64,000 bases of DNA, taken from the NCBI GenBank assembly GCA_934045905.1, contig OW203768.1, positions 7,592,316-7,656,315 of the forward strand. The letters run 5' to 3'. This DNA comes from Leuctra nigra (lineage: Eukaryota; Arthropoda; Insecta; Plecoptera; Leuctridae). The stretch's first letter is position 1; every line of letters begins with the position of its first letter. Of this stretch, positions 55,411 to 64,000 are shown in pieces. The position numbers and the translations under genes were made by a program. The notes under the pieces were generated by a model. That model saw only the letters and a program-made list of their open reading frames with translations. It made no database searches and was not told the origin of the DNA.

Positions 55411-55640
55411 CCTATAAGTACTGGCTGACGGACCCTAGCAGAAAGCGCTACACATGCGACAAGTGCCAGTGCAGCTACACGCGACGCGCCAACTTGAACA
55501 CTCACATGAAGTATCTGTGTGGCAAACCACCGCGCTTCCACTGCTCGTGTTGTCCGTACGTCACCAAACTCAAGGCCGACCTCAAGAAGCACGTGTTGCG
55601 GAGACATCCAGCAGATTCACAGATGCAACCCTCTACGTAG
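55411..55640 (+). CDS. lola: lola-type two-finger alternative 3' exon
   Basis: TGTATTTCTTTCAG opens AYKYWLTDPSRKRYTC. Finger 1 is C2HC (CSYTRRANL, KYLCGKPPRF); finger 2 is C2H2 (CSCCPYVTKLKADLKKHVLRRH); PADSQMQPST and TAG follow. GC content is above that of its flanks. There is no ATG at the start, so it must be reached by splicing. Confidence 0.86.
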
Positions 55641-55815
55641 TGCGTGTTGATTGGAAGTTCGTAATTGTCAAGGAAGGTAGTAAAAAGTAAGATGGCGTGT
55701 CATTGTCTATTTTGTTCATGAACTATTGTAGATCAACAGCAATTTTTGGGATTGTAAACGTCACTTTGACGATTGACTATGTTGAAGTAAACGAATTGCT
55801 CGTTGAATTCTGTTA

Positions 55816-55964
55816 AGTGGGTATTACACTATACAATTCAAGTTGGGCAATTTGAAATTCTAGCCAATGAAATATTGTTTTGCATGAAACTCTGAAATCC
55901 AATTGGCTTATGATTAAAATTGTCCAATCAATTGTCTATACAATTGTATAGTGTAATACCCACT
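55816..55964. mobile_element. MITE with TTA duplication
   Basis: AGTGGGTATTACACTATACA pairs with the far end, and TTA flanks both sides (55813-55815, 55965-55967). The interior has further CAATTGGCTT / AGCCAATGAA symmetry. Confidence 0.85.
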
Positions 55965-56271
55965 TTATAAACTTATTAGAATTTATTCGTCTTTCAACGG
56001 TAGATTTCAAGGGACAATTTGCTTAATGCAACCTTATCGCTTCAAAGTTCAACATTATAATTTATCGCCATCAAGAGGATTACAATCCCCATGAGGTGTT
56101 TTGGAGGATGATCCTTCATTAGTCTTTTAATCAACCTAAAAACGTCTGGTACATTATTCTGATATACTTTGTTCACTTTACTGGACTCTATACAGTCCCG
56201 GAATATGTTTAATTGAGCATCAAAATGTGTATTCATTAATTTTTGAAATGTATTTATGTTTGAACTTTCAG

Positions 56272-56510
56272 GTTTTCGTGCCAAACACTCATGCTTGTCC
56301 AATTATAGTTTAGTTACTATACGATGTCGCTGCCTCAACAAAATGTACAAAATGATACGCAATAATAAATGCTTTGAACGCTTTAAGGTCGAGTTTATTA
56401 CCTGGATCCTTCATCAAACAGATTTTACATTCTTTTACGTTTCATTTTGTAGGTATTTTGTAATAATAATTATTAATTTCAGACATTTGTACTGTAACAA
56501 TACTATTTAG
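56272..56510 (+). pseudogene. Possible decayed exon
   Basis: A TTTGAACTTTCAG in the array phase opens a frame of about 79 codons. A stretch CRCLNKMYKMIRNN, later FKVEF, faintly recalls finger 1 (C..C, KMYK, F/H..K.E) but lacks the needed Cys and His. It may be a relic or chance. Confidence 0.22.
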
Positions 56511-56535
56511 TATTAACGATTTCCGTTATTTCCAG

Positions 56536-56765
56536 GTTTGTTCGTGTTCGGTCACCCGAACAGAAGAGTCGGCGTGATTCCAAGGTTCCACTGCACGACC
56601 TGCAAGCGCAGTTACGCGTGCAAGGAAACTCTCAAGCGACACGTGACCTACGAGTGTGGTCTGACTCGACAGTTTCAATGTCCGGAATGTCCGTACAGCT
56701 CCTATCACAAACACATTTTAAAACGACATGTTGTGGGAAAACATACTCTCTTGCCATCTGAATGA
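56536..56765 (+). CDS. lola: lola-type two-finger alternative 3' exon
   Basis: CCGTTATTTCCAG opens GLFVFGHPNRRVGVIPRFHC. Finger 1 is C2HC (RSYACKETL, TYECGLTRQF); finger 2 is C2H2 (CPECPYSSYHKHILKRHVVGKH); TLLPSE and TGA follow. AATAAA is at 56838-56843. Finger 1 returns to the E-C-G form. The YSSYHKH core is shared in style with the 58966 (YRSYHRAH) and 60461 (YRSYHHY) exons. Confidence 0.87.
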
Positions 56766-57090
56766 TTTTAATATTGTATTTGTATCGTTCTACTTTTGAT
56801 TATAGCTTTTAATGTGTGTATTTATATAATGTGTGTCAATAAACATGAGTTTGAAATTATGTTACTCGTATACCGATATTACCCGTATATTTCTATGCGG
56901 ATTGTGACTTCGTGATTTACAGCAAGATCGGTCCATTGGTTTCATTGGACATTGGATTTACGTGGTTTAGGTATCATTACCATAGCAACGAAATGTTTTA
57001 CGAAAGTTTATAAAATACATATTGAACCTTGATCACTGCAAATGTCTGTAGTACTTCCTGGAGACAGTGACATTAGTTTTCAAAATTGAC

Positions 57091-57330
57091 AATAGACCAT
57101 TTTAAATATTATCTCGGTGGCTCTAGAGAGCCTATATATAGGAAGTGATATATATAGGCTCTCTAGGTGGCTCTGCTTTCTAGGAAAAATCGTATGCAGT
57201 ATTATTTCCAGACACCTTAGTCCCTGTTTTACCTATTGTTGAAACAGGGACTGAGGTGTCTGGAAATCAAACTGCATATGATTTTTCTTAGAAAGCAGAG
57301 CCACGGAGATAATATTTAAAATGGTCTATT
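57091..57330. mobile_element. Nested foldback element
   Basis: AATAGACCATTTTAAATATT pairs with its complement at 57311-57330. The arms run through GTGGCTCT, TTTCTAGGAAAAATC and CCAGACACCT to AAACAGGGACT / AGTCCCTGTTT. A second, near-perfect hairpin (AGAGAGCCTATATATA) is inserted in the left arm. Confidence 0.8.
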
Positions 57331-57449
57331 CGTATTTGACATTGACTGAAGAAAACCTGAACTCTTTTCTGTGATTATGCAAGTGATTAATCTACCTGGG
57401 ATTTTTACGGAATTTAGGTTAGATCATGCTTAGATGTTCTGCACATACC

Positions 57450-57492
57450 AGTGCTCGCTTATCAACGCGTTACACCGAGCGTTTTCAAATTA
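57450..57492. repeat. Fragment of the giant foldback end
   Basis: CAGTGCTCGCTTATCAACGC and CACCGAGCGTTTTC match the hinge block at about 14117-14158. Confidence 0.6.
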
Positions 57493-57862
57493 AGTGTTTG
57501 GGGTTCTTTTGTATTTTAGAGTTTCGAATTCGCAGCCCACATATTTTCTTATAGTGATTTATTAGTGGAATTGATTTTCTAATCATAAATAAAACATACA
57601 ACATAGGTACCTACTTAGTAGAATCTATTGTCATTCTTCTAAAATCTGTCAATAGCCTAGGTATTTATATTGTTATTATTTTTGGTGTAAGTGTGTGTTT
57701 TCGTGTATTATTTTGAATGTTCTTATTGTGCACTAATTTGAATGGTGCTGATAACCCCGCCGTTGAGCACCAAAAATTCAAAGGAAAGTTTAATGTAGGT
57801 ATGTCTTTCGATATTCTCCGCACATGTAATTTATTTTGTCACTAATCTAATTTCTCTTTCAG

Positions 57863-58101
57863 ATCCCGGCTCCTGGCGGTCTACTAGTGATGAAAGACTG
57901 TTCGTCTGTGTGGCTTGCGGGAACTCTTACAAGACTCGTGGGAGTCTGAGTCGACACTTGAAGTATGAGTGTGGCCTTGAACCGCAGTTCCCCTGTCTCA
58001 TCTGTTCTTACCGCTCCAAGCATCATTCGCATCTGGAGAGACATGTCAAGACTGTACACAAGATGACAATGTCGGAGGTCAATCTAGGGGAAGGCATGTG
58101 A
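57863..58101 (+). CDS. lola: lola-type two-finger alternative 3' exon
   Basis: TAATTTCTCTTTCAG opens DPGSWRSTSDERLFVC. Finger 1 is C2HC (NSYKTRGSL, KYECGLEPQF); finger 2 is C2H2 (CLICSYRSKHHSHLERHVKTVH). An acidic tail (KMTMSEVNLGEGM) ends at TGA. The linker between fingers (ECGLEPQF) is the classic form. Confidence 0.87.
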
Positions 58102-58965
58102 AGTACGCCATCAGCAGTTTGATGTTTTTATTTTTGAAATGTTTTACTTGCAAATTCTGATTGTTGAGACTCTTAACTTGTCACACTTTGATTAGATTTT
58201 GGTCTAGTTTTACAAAGTTCCCAATAAGTTCCCGATATCTTCTTATATCCAGGTCAGTATTTTATATGTATTATCTTACAATCAGGATGTTAACCTAGCT
58301 ATAATATTCCTATGTGTGTATTTCATGTGGGAATTATGACAATTGTGACTGAATATACTTTCGGATCAGCCGAAGAGCGTCGATCCAAACACCAACACCG
58401 TTTCTAAGAAATATCAAATTTATTTTAGCACTGTATATTATTTATTACAGCATTAAAATTAATCTGCACATGACTCTAATTTTTTCACTTCCTTATGGAC
58501 ATATACTGATTTTTTTCTGCTCTAATTGTGTTTTACTTGTTATTATGATAATAAGATCATTAAAGATTATTTTCAGTCGAAAATAAATTGAAGACACGTT
58601 TGATTGAAATGAATGCAAACATTTGGTATACGCAATGGTATTCTTGGAAATGTCAACACTTCTCCTCTCAAACTCAAAATATTTTCCTTCAAACTGGTGG
58701 ACTGAACACAATACAACTAAACAACAGGCCTATGTTGTAATATCAAATGTTCCTATTGGACTTTTGGGATTCGTTGGTAATAACTTTCAAATTCTCCTTA
58801 GAGTAGGCAATATTTAATAATTGGTCCTAAAACCGGAAAATCCAATGTTCCTTTATTCTACAAAACTTCGGAAATATTCGAATCTCCTTGCCTTTCTGTC
58901 GCTGAACCCTTGCTTATACCGAGTATTTGAAATCGCTAATTGATATGCCAATCTTTTAGTTACAG
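58102..58965. other. AT-rich spacer
   Basis: No supported gene or clear element. Confidence 0.4.
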
Positions 58966-59207
58966 ATTGGAGACTGGTCCCAAAGCGTTCAATAAAAGCG
59001 GTGAAGAAACCCAAAGCAGAAGTACCTTCCTACATGTGTGGGACGTGCAATAAGACCTACAAGAACTCTTGCAGCATGAAGCGTCACATGAACTGGGAGT
59101 GCAACAAGGAACCTCGATTCAATTGCCATCTGTGTTATTACCGGTCCTATCACCGTGCACATATAGAGAGTCACATGAAACATAGGCACAAGGACGAATA
59201 TTGTTGA
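58966..59207 (+). CDS. lola: lola-type two-finger exon with basic linker
   Basis: CTTTTAGTTACAG opens DWRLVPKRSIKAVKKPKAEV and PSYMC. The Lys/Arg-rich linker is distinctive and could be a nuclear import signal (inference). Finger 1 is C2HC (KTYKNSCSM, NWECNKEPRF); finger 2 is C2H2 (CHLCYYRSYHRAHIESHMKHRH); KDEYC and TGA follow. Asn replaces Gly after the finger-1 cysteine. Confidence 0.86.
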
Positions 59208-59512
59208 AGTCCAGCTCGCGCTTTTCATCGGAGAGTACATTTGAAATATTTGTTATTACAATGAAAATTTTATTTTATGTGAAATTAAAAGGTTTAAAAT
59301 AGGTATTCAATTATATTAAAAATGTTGTAATAGTCCCATTGTACGTGACGAACTTTTATATTATGTGATACAAATTCTGTACATGAACCTTCTCAAGCTA
59401 ACATGTTGCTATAACGTGTGCAATCTCCATCCGCAGTTTCCATGTACAAAAAGCAATAATTAATAACCGATTCCTCTAATGCCAGCAATTTAAGGGGGAG
59501 CAATCGATCGAC

Positions 59513-60042
59513 ATATACAAAAAAAAATATTCTTGAAATTACAAGTTCAAAAAACGTTTTCCTACATTTCAACTATATTTAAGTACAACAGACTCATTTA
59601 ATGTTCTGTAGTTTGCAACTCCAGTCCAACAATGAGTTTTCAATTTTATGTTATCAGAGCATAATCAGAGGATGAACAAAACTTTAACATGGGAGGTATA
59701 GGAAAATCATTTCGAATTTGGTATTTAACTTTTAAAATAGCACACGTTGGTATTGTTTTCAATTTTTTTCCTGATAGTATGTCCATATGTCTACCATAAA
59801 AAAAGTTTTTTGCTCAAATCTATCGAGACAAAAAAAAAGATCTTCATTTTAGCCTAAAAATGACACGATTTTCTTTATCCGCCATAAGATAACATGGTGG
59901 AGACAAATCAATTTATCTCAGAAACTGGACACGAGAAGTGTTTCATTTTTTCATAGATTGTGTATTGCATGATTATCAATAAGTCACCAAAATTTCAAGT
60001 AAATCGGAAACATTGAGGTTATGGTGGTTCTACCACATTAAT
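59513..60042 (-). mobile_element. Dispersed element, copy 2 (inverted)
   Basis: It is the reverse complement of much of 52334-52883 (TTCTTGAAATTACAAGTTC, ACATTTCAACTATATTTAAG). The two copies face each other across 53-59 kb. Confidence 0.7.
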
Positions 60043-60460
60043 GATATGTTGCTTTTTAAATCAATACTCGTGAGGTAATAGATTGCGATAGAATAAAATG
60101 AGATCACAATTCAACGAATTATATTTTACACGCATTTGTTACTTATAAGTATTGTTCTATTCCAAGTCCAAGTAGTTTTAATTGCCCGCCATACTATTAC
60201 GTACCGCTGTATGACGATTGTACTCTAAATATCGTATACTAACTCAAATGTTTTCTCTAACGTTGTTTTATATTTTTTGATATTATTCTTATTTACTTGA
60301 ATGTAAATTAAAAATCACTATATATTTAATTAAATATGTATGTGAGAAATTGAATAGATTTTTTATTTCCCCGTGGAACACACCTTTTCATATTATCAGA
60401 AAATATTTCAACATACTTTCACGATTGCACTCTTCGTAATCAGTTTTACTTTTATTTCAG
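60043..60460. other. AT-rich spacer
   Basis: No gene; ends with the acceptor of the 60461 exon. Confidence 0.4.
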
Positions 60461-60744
60461 AATTAGACGATTGGGCGCCAGTTATAACTGATCTCTACTC
60501 TAAGAATCTTCCGGACCGTATGAAAGACGAACATAATTCGAAGGAACTGCATCTGAACACATCATAAGCATATCGCTGCACATTCTGCACGCTAAGTTAC
60601 TCTCGCAAGGATTCGATCGTGAGACATTTGAAATATGAGTGTAGCCAAATGCCTCGGTTTCCATGTCCTAGTTGTCCGTATCGCTCATACCACCACTACA
60701 CTTTGCAACGGCATATCTTGCGGAGACATACTGTTAGCAGATAA
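60461..60744 (+). pseudogene. lola: Two-finger lola exon with a stop just before the fingers
   Basis: TTTTATTTCAG opens ELDDWAPVITDLYSK and a charged linker of about 35 residues, then TAA at 60565-60567. In the same frame right after it comes AYRC and an otherwise perfect finger pair: finger 1 C2HC (LSYSRKDSI, KYECSQMPRF), finger 2 C2H2 (CPSCPYRSYHHYTLQRHILRRH), TVSR and TAA. The stop's last base and the next base form an AG (60567-60568). Splicing there would enter the finger frame in the array's own phase, but the tract upstream is not pyrimidine-rich. As drawn the normal acceptor gives a finger-less tail. Confidence 0.75.
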
Positions 60745-61540
60745 TTGAGATGAAAATATTATAAACAGAGGAGATTATGGACATAAAAGTAAATCAGTTA
60801 TTTGCTTTTTTCTTGATGTATTTTTTACACACTACAAGTAGATGCAAGACGTGTCAACGATAAAGATCAAGTAGCTCCAGATGCAGAGTGTCAAATTTGG
60901 GAAATTTGTAATGTATGCATTTGCCTCTGTACAAAGATGAAAATATGTAATTGCAAATGCGTTTGACATGGAGTATGCAGCGCCTGAGGTCAAATGTCAG
61001 AATAAAACGATTTTGCTCCTCTTTTGTTATATTGGAAGGAAGAGGTTGTCCCGGGACAATTGCCAAAATACGCGTGCAAAGTGGGAATTACGAACTAAAA
61101 ATATCTTCTGGTTGCTGCATATACCTGTCCAAACGCACTATACACACCTATAGGTAGTGTTCGTAAAATTATTTATAATACAAAAACTCGAAGAGAAAAC
61201 TATTTTTGACTTAGTGTCCAGAAATAATAAATATATGAAGATTACGTTATTGTTCTTCTTCTCTTCTTCTTTAACTTACTAGGATATAATCCTGTTCGTA
61301 ACCAATTTAAAATATCGTTATTTATGCTAATGCGTGTCTGCCTTTGTTTTTCCACTTTTCCTGTGTTGGCTATAAATGTGCGTGGTGTCTTTTAATGCAT
61401 CATTTATGGCGCAATGTGTTGTTTTATTGACCAGCACTCCTCATTACCCACACGCTTCAAGTGCCCAGTGTAACAATTCTAGACCTCACCTCCGAATTTC
61501 CCATTGTTTGCATATTAATAATGTTGTATTTCTGTTTCAG
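60745..61540. other. AT-rich spacer
   Basis: No supported gene; overlapping open frames at 60951-61157 lack family features. Confidence 0.4.
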
Positions 61541-62031
61541 GAGACAACTGGATTCCAGTCATCAAATCAGTCTCCAGTTCTCAAGGTATTTCGCGGTTCT
61601 TCTGCGAGCGATGTGGTTCCGATTTCCACTGCGAATATCTCCTGAAGAAACATCTGAAAGAGAATCACAGCATCGAAGAAGAGATCGACGATCCACACGA
61701 CAAGATCCTATTCCGTCAGTTGATGATGCCGCCTGATAACAGGAAGAAGCACAACTGCATCAATTGTAATACAAAGTTCAAACACATCGGTTCGCTGAAT
61801 TACCATTTGCGTCATGAATGTGGCAAGGAATTGGTCTGTCGACAGTGCAAGAAGGTTTTTAAGTACCACACCCATTTGGTGTCACACGAGAAGTATAAGT
61901 GTGATAAAATACATCAGTGTCCCCATTGTGAGGAGGTTTTCATTGGTAGACGGATCCTGAAGGCTCATGTTAGATTGTGTCGTGTACAGTGGCCGAAAGT
62001 GCCGATTAAGATTGAAGAGCCATTGGGTTAG
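61541..62031 (+). CDS. lola: lola-type exon with four fingers in unusual order
   Basis: GTATTTCTGTTTCAG opens GDNWIPVIKSVSSSQGISRF. Finger 1 is C2H2 (CERCGSDFHCEYLLKKHLKENH). After an acidic linker (SIEEEIDDPHDK) come C2HC fingers: CINCNTKFKHIGSLNYH ending RHEC, CRQCKKVFKYHTHLVSH ending YKC, and CPHCEEVFIGRRILKAH with H-x3-C. The tail VQWPKVPIKIEEPLG contains IKIEE, which looks like a sumoylation consensus (psi-K-x-E). TAG ends it; AATAAA is at 62342-62347. It is the last exon seen. Confidence 0.86.
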
Positions 62032-64000
62032 AAACAGGTGTTGTAGTTTCAGGGAAGTTCTAAATGAACACCATGCTTGATATTGAGAAAGTTGTAGAAA
62101 TTCATTTTTATTTTGAACTTAGATGCGGTGGATCTGCTATTTTGCGAGCTGCTGCCATGAAAATGTGATGTTATTTTAAACGAAACTTGGTAACTAAGAA
62201 TTGTAAGAATACCGATTTCGTTCAAATTAGACGTGGAAATGACGTAAATTCTCTTGGTGTCAGCTTCAAACGAACTCGATTATTGGCCCATCGTAGAAAT
62301 GTGTGTGTTTTGTTTATTTCTGATGTTTTCTTTAGATTTAGAATAAATAATTATAAATATTATTAACTATAGTTACGGGTTTTCTTCCATGAACTCGAAT
62401 GCAGGAGCGTTGCGAAATCGCGCTCATGGAAGACAGACTTCATTCTTTACTATAATGCGCATTATTCACCAACATTTTGGCATTTCGAGCCAAAGCAAAT
62501 AGAAGAGTTCCTACGTACAGATAATCAGTACATTTTATTCAAGGTTTGGAGTAGTAGTCTTTGCGTAGTGCAGTCGCGTAGAAACACGATTCGATCGAAG
62601 AAAATGAATTATGTAAGGAGAAATAATTTTTTTGTTTATTCATCAGCAATAACTAGGTTGGTACCTATGCAAATAAATATTCCACTGTAATTTTTAGAAG
62701 GTAACGTCATCGACATTGATTCCGACAACACACCAATGTTGTAGTAATATTAACCTATCCCTATTCTCGAAACAGTTCACGTCATAACTCCAATCTAGGA
62801 AATCATTATGAGGTTGTCCTATCTCACGACATGTTAATAGCGTACGTTTCGAATCTAAATTTAGAAATGGCGCTCGCCACTCTCCTAGCGGCCACTGGGT
62901 GAACCGCGAAATTGTGGACAAGAGTTCTGAAAATAATGGCCGCCACGTTGTGTTCTTATGGCCATTGCCGCAGTGATTTTCGTCATTATTTAGAAAAATG
63001 TGCGTTGGGTTTGATAAGTTCGAGATTCCCGAGCCTATATAAACATATTGTGAAGTGAGAAACGTTGTGTTAGGCCGTTGGGGAGCCATGGATTTAACTG
63101 AATCAGTTAAAGAAAACTGCGCCTATTTGTGCAACAAGTGCTGTGCTAACGGCACTTGCAACAGTGAATTTCTCGTTATTATTGTAGAAATCATGTATGC
63201 AAATGTTGTATTTGACCCAAAGAAACATATTTTAAAGTGAGGAAAGTGAGTTAGGTCGTGTGTGAACCGAGGATTTACCGAAATCATGTTAAAAATGACA
63301 GGCCGATTTGTCACGTAAACGTCAGTGGGCGTATTTTGAATTACATCCTTTTTTGTAATTATAACATACAATAAAACTCAAAGATATACTGAATGATGAT
63401 ATTAAACATTATTTATTACACAATTACATTGATAAACATCCATTAATCACGATTTATTCCATTTTACCTATGCCGATTCCCAGCTGTCACTTGTATTTTA
63501 TCTGCCATACTACAATATCAAATCATGCCAGGAATTGTCTCTAGTACTGCTCTAAGGTCAAGTATAATGAGTTAATGCAAAATAGCACTTCTTTAGGGCC
63601 AAGTTTAATGACCACAATGTCAGAATTAACTTCGTTTTATACAGTAAACCAAATGGGCATGTGACAAGAATGTCCGTACTTTTGACTGGATGCGCGCGCA
63701 CCCAGAGCTGTGACGTCACGACCAGGCTATTCGAAACGTACGCTATAGGTATTATAATTTTCGTCATCATAACTTAATATGTCGGAATGACTTATTCGAG
63801 AATATGGTCCTTGCCAATACCAATTTCATTTATATTTTTTTGCTGGTACAACGTATTATTTTTAAATTTCATCCATGTTATGTACCTAACTCTGCTTCTA
63901 AGCTCACAGTTTCAATCATAGATATGTGTGTATGTTTATAATATGTTGACCAGACCTGTTTAAAGATCATATGTACACCCAAAGTGTAACTCGTGGTTTC
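62032..64000. other. Terminal region without recognised exon
   Basis: After the poly(A) signal at 62342-62347 I find no finger exon. A minus-strand frame of 131 codons at 62694-63089 is unrecognised and overlaps the TIR-bounded element below. Confidence 0.45.
62837..63746. mobile_element. Possible non-autonomous element with 18-bp inverted ends
   Basis: ATAGCGTACGTTTCGAAT at the left and its exact inverse at 63729-63746. No transposase or clear target duplication is seen. Confidence 0.5.

Noticed and set aside
56042..56302. Minus-strand open frame of 86 codons
   Set aside because: No recognised motif and no splice or promoter context; it overlaps the doubtful relic at 56272.
62694..63089. 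Minus-strand open frame of 131 codons
   Set aside because: Longest unassigned frame in the last 2 kb, but no recognised domain, and it overlaps an element with 18-bp inverted ends. Could be repeat-derived; not called a gene.
1..64000. mod(mdg4) locus
   Set aside because: That gene also has a large 3' alternative-exon array, but its exons encode FLYWCH-type motifs; here they are C2HC plus C2H2 pairs typical of lola.
1..64000. CRISPR array or bacterial origin
   Set aside because: Spliceosomal acceptors, poly(A) signals, MITEs and SINEs show a eukaryotic genome. The only regular repeat is a 118-bp minisatellite without spacers.

Overview
This window is eukaryotic and almost certainly from an arthropod; an insect with an AT-rich, transposon-laden genome, perhaps a hemipteran, fits best, though I cannot name the species. 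It is the 3' alternative-exon array of a longitudinals lacking (lola)-type gene, a BTB zinc-finger transcription factor in which one constitutive 5' BTB part is spliced to one of many alternative 3' terminal exons. I count 37 open zinc-finger exons and 4 broken ones, all on the + strand. Each has a polypyrimidine-AG acceptor followed by two bases that complete a split codon, so all share one splice phase (phase 1). Each has its own stop, and many have an AATAAA downstream. No BTB exon is in the window; the shared 5' exons must lie outside it, presumably upstream.

Layout. At 179-7578 are five long exons carrying tandem C2HC fingers (C-x2-C-x12-H-x4-C, joined by ECGK linkers), including a segmental duplicate (first and third), one shortened by a stop and one with two frameshifts. 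At 9185-30586 are classic lola exons: a C2HC finger with a 'Y/F-E-C-G' end, then a C2H2 finger. At 31631-55640 the finger-1 type shifts mostly to 'Y/F-C-G'. At 56536-62031 the 'E-C-G' type returns, ending in a four-finger exon. From 62031 to the end I see only repeats.

The most interesting part is 33691-37727. Inside the array, and entered through the same phase-1 acceptor, lies a seven-exon module that would add about 431 residues with no zinc finger. It has no start codon of its own in its first exon, so it reads as an alternative C-terminus of the same gene in which a different, unrecognised domain replaces the fingers. A second, weaker candidate for a finger-less tail (54 residues, two exons) is at 40428-41147.

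The introns and spacers are packed with non-autonomous DNA transposons (Harbinger-like with 3-bp TWA duplications, a mariner-like element with a visible paralogous empty site, a hAT-like element with an 8-bp duplication), foldback elements up to 2 kb, a tRNA-derived SINE family, and a composite repeat carrying many CRE/ETS/ATGGCGGC-like sites, partly as a 118-bp minisatellite. Some elements touch coding sequence: one interrupts a zinc-finger exon, one supplies a stop, and a SINE supplies a C-terminal tail.
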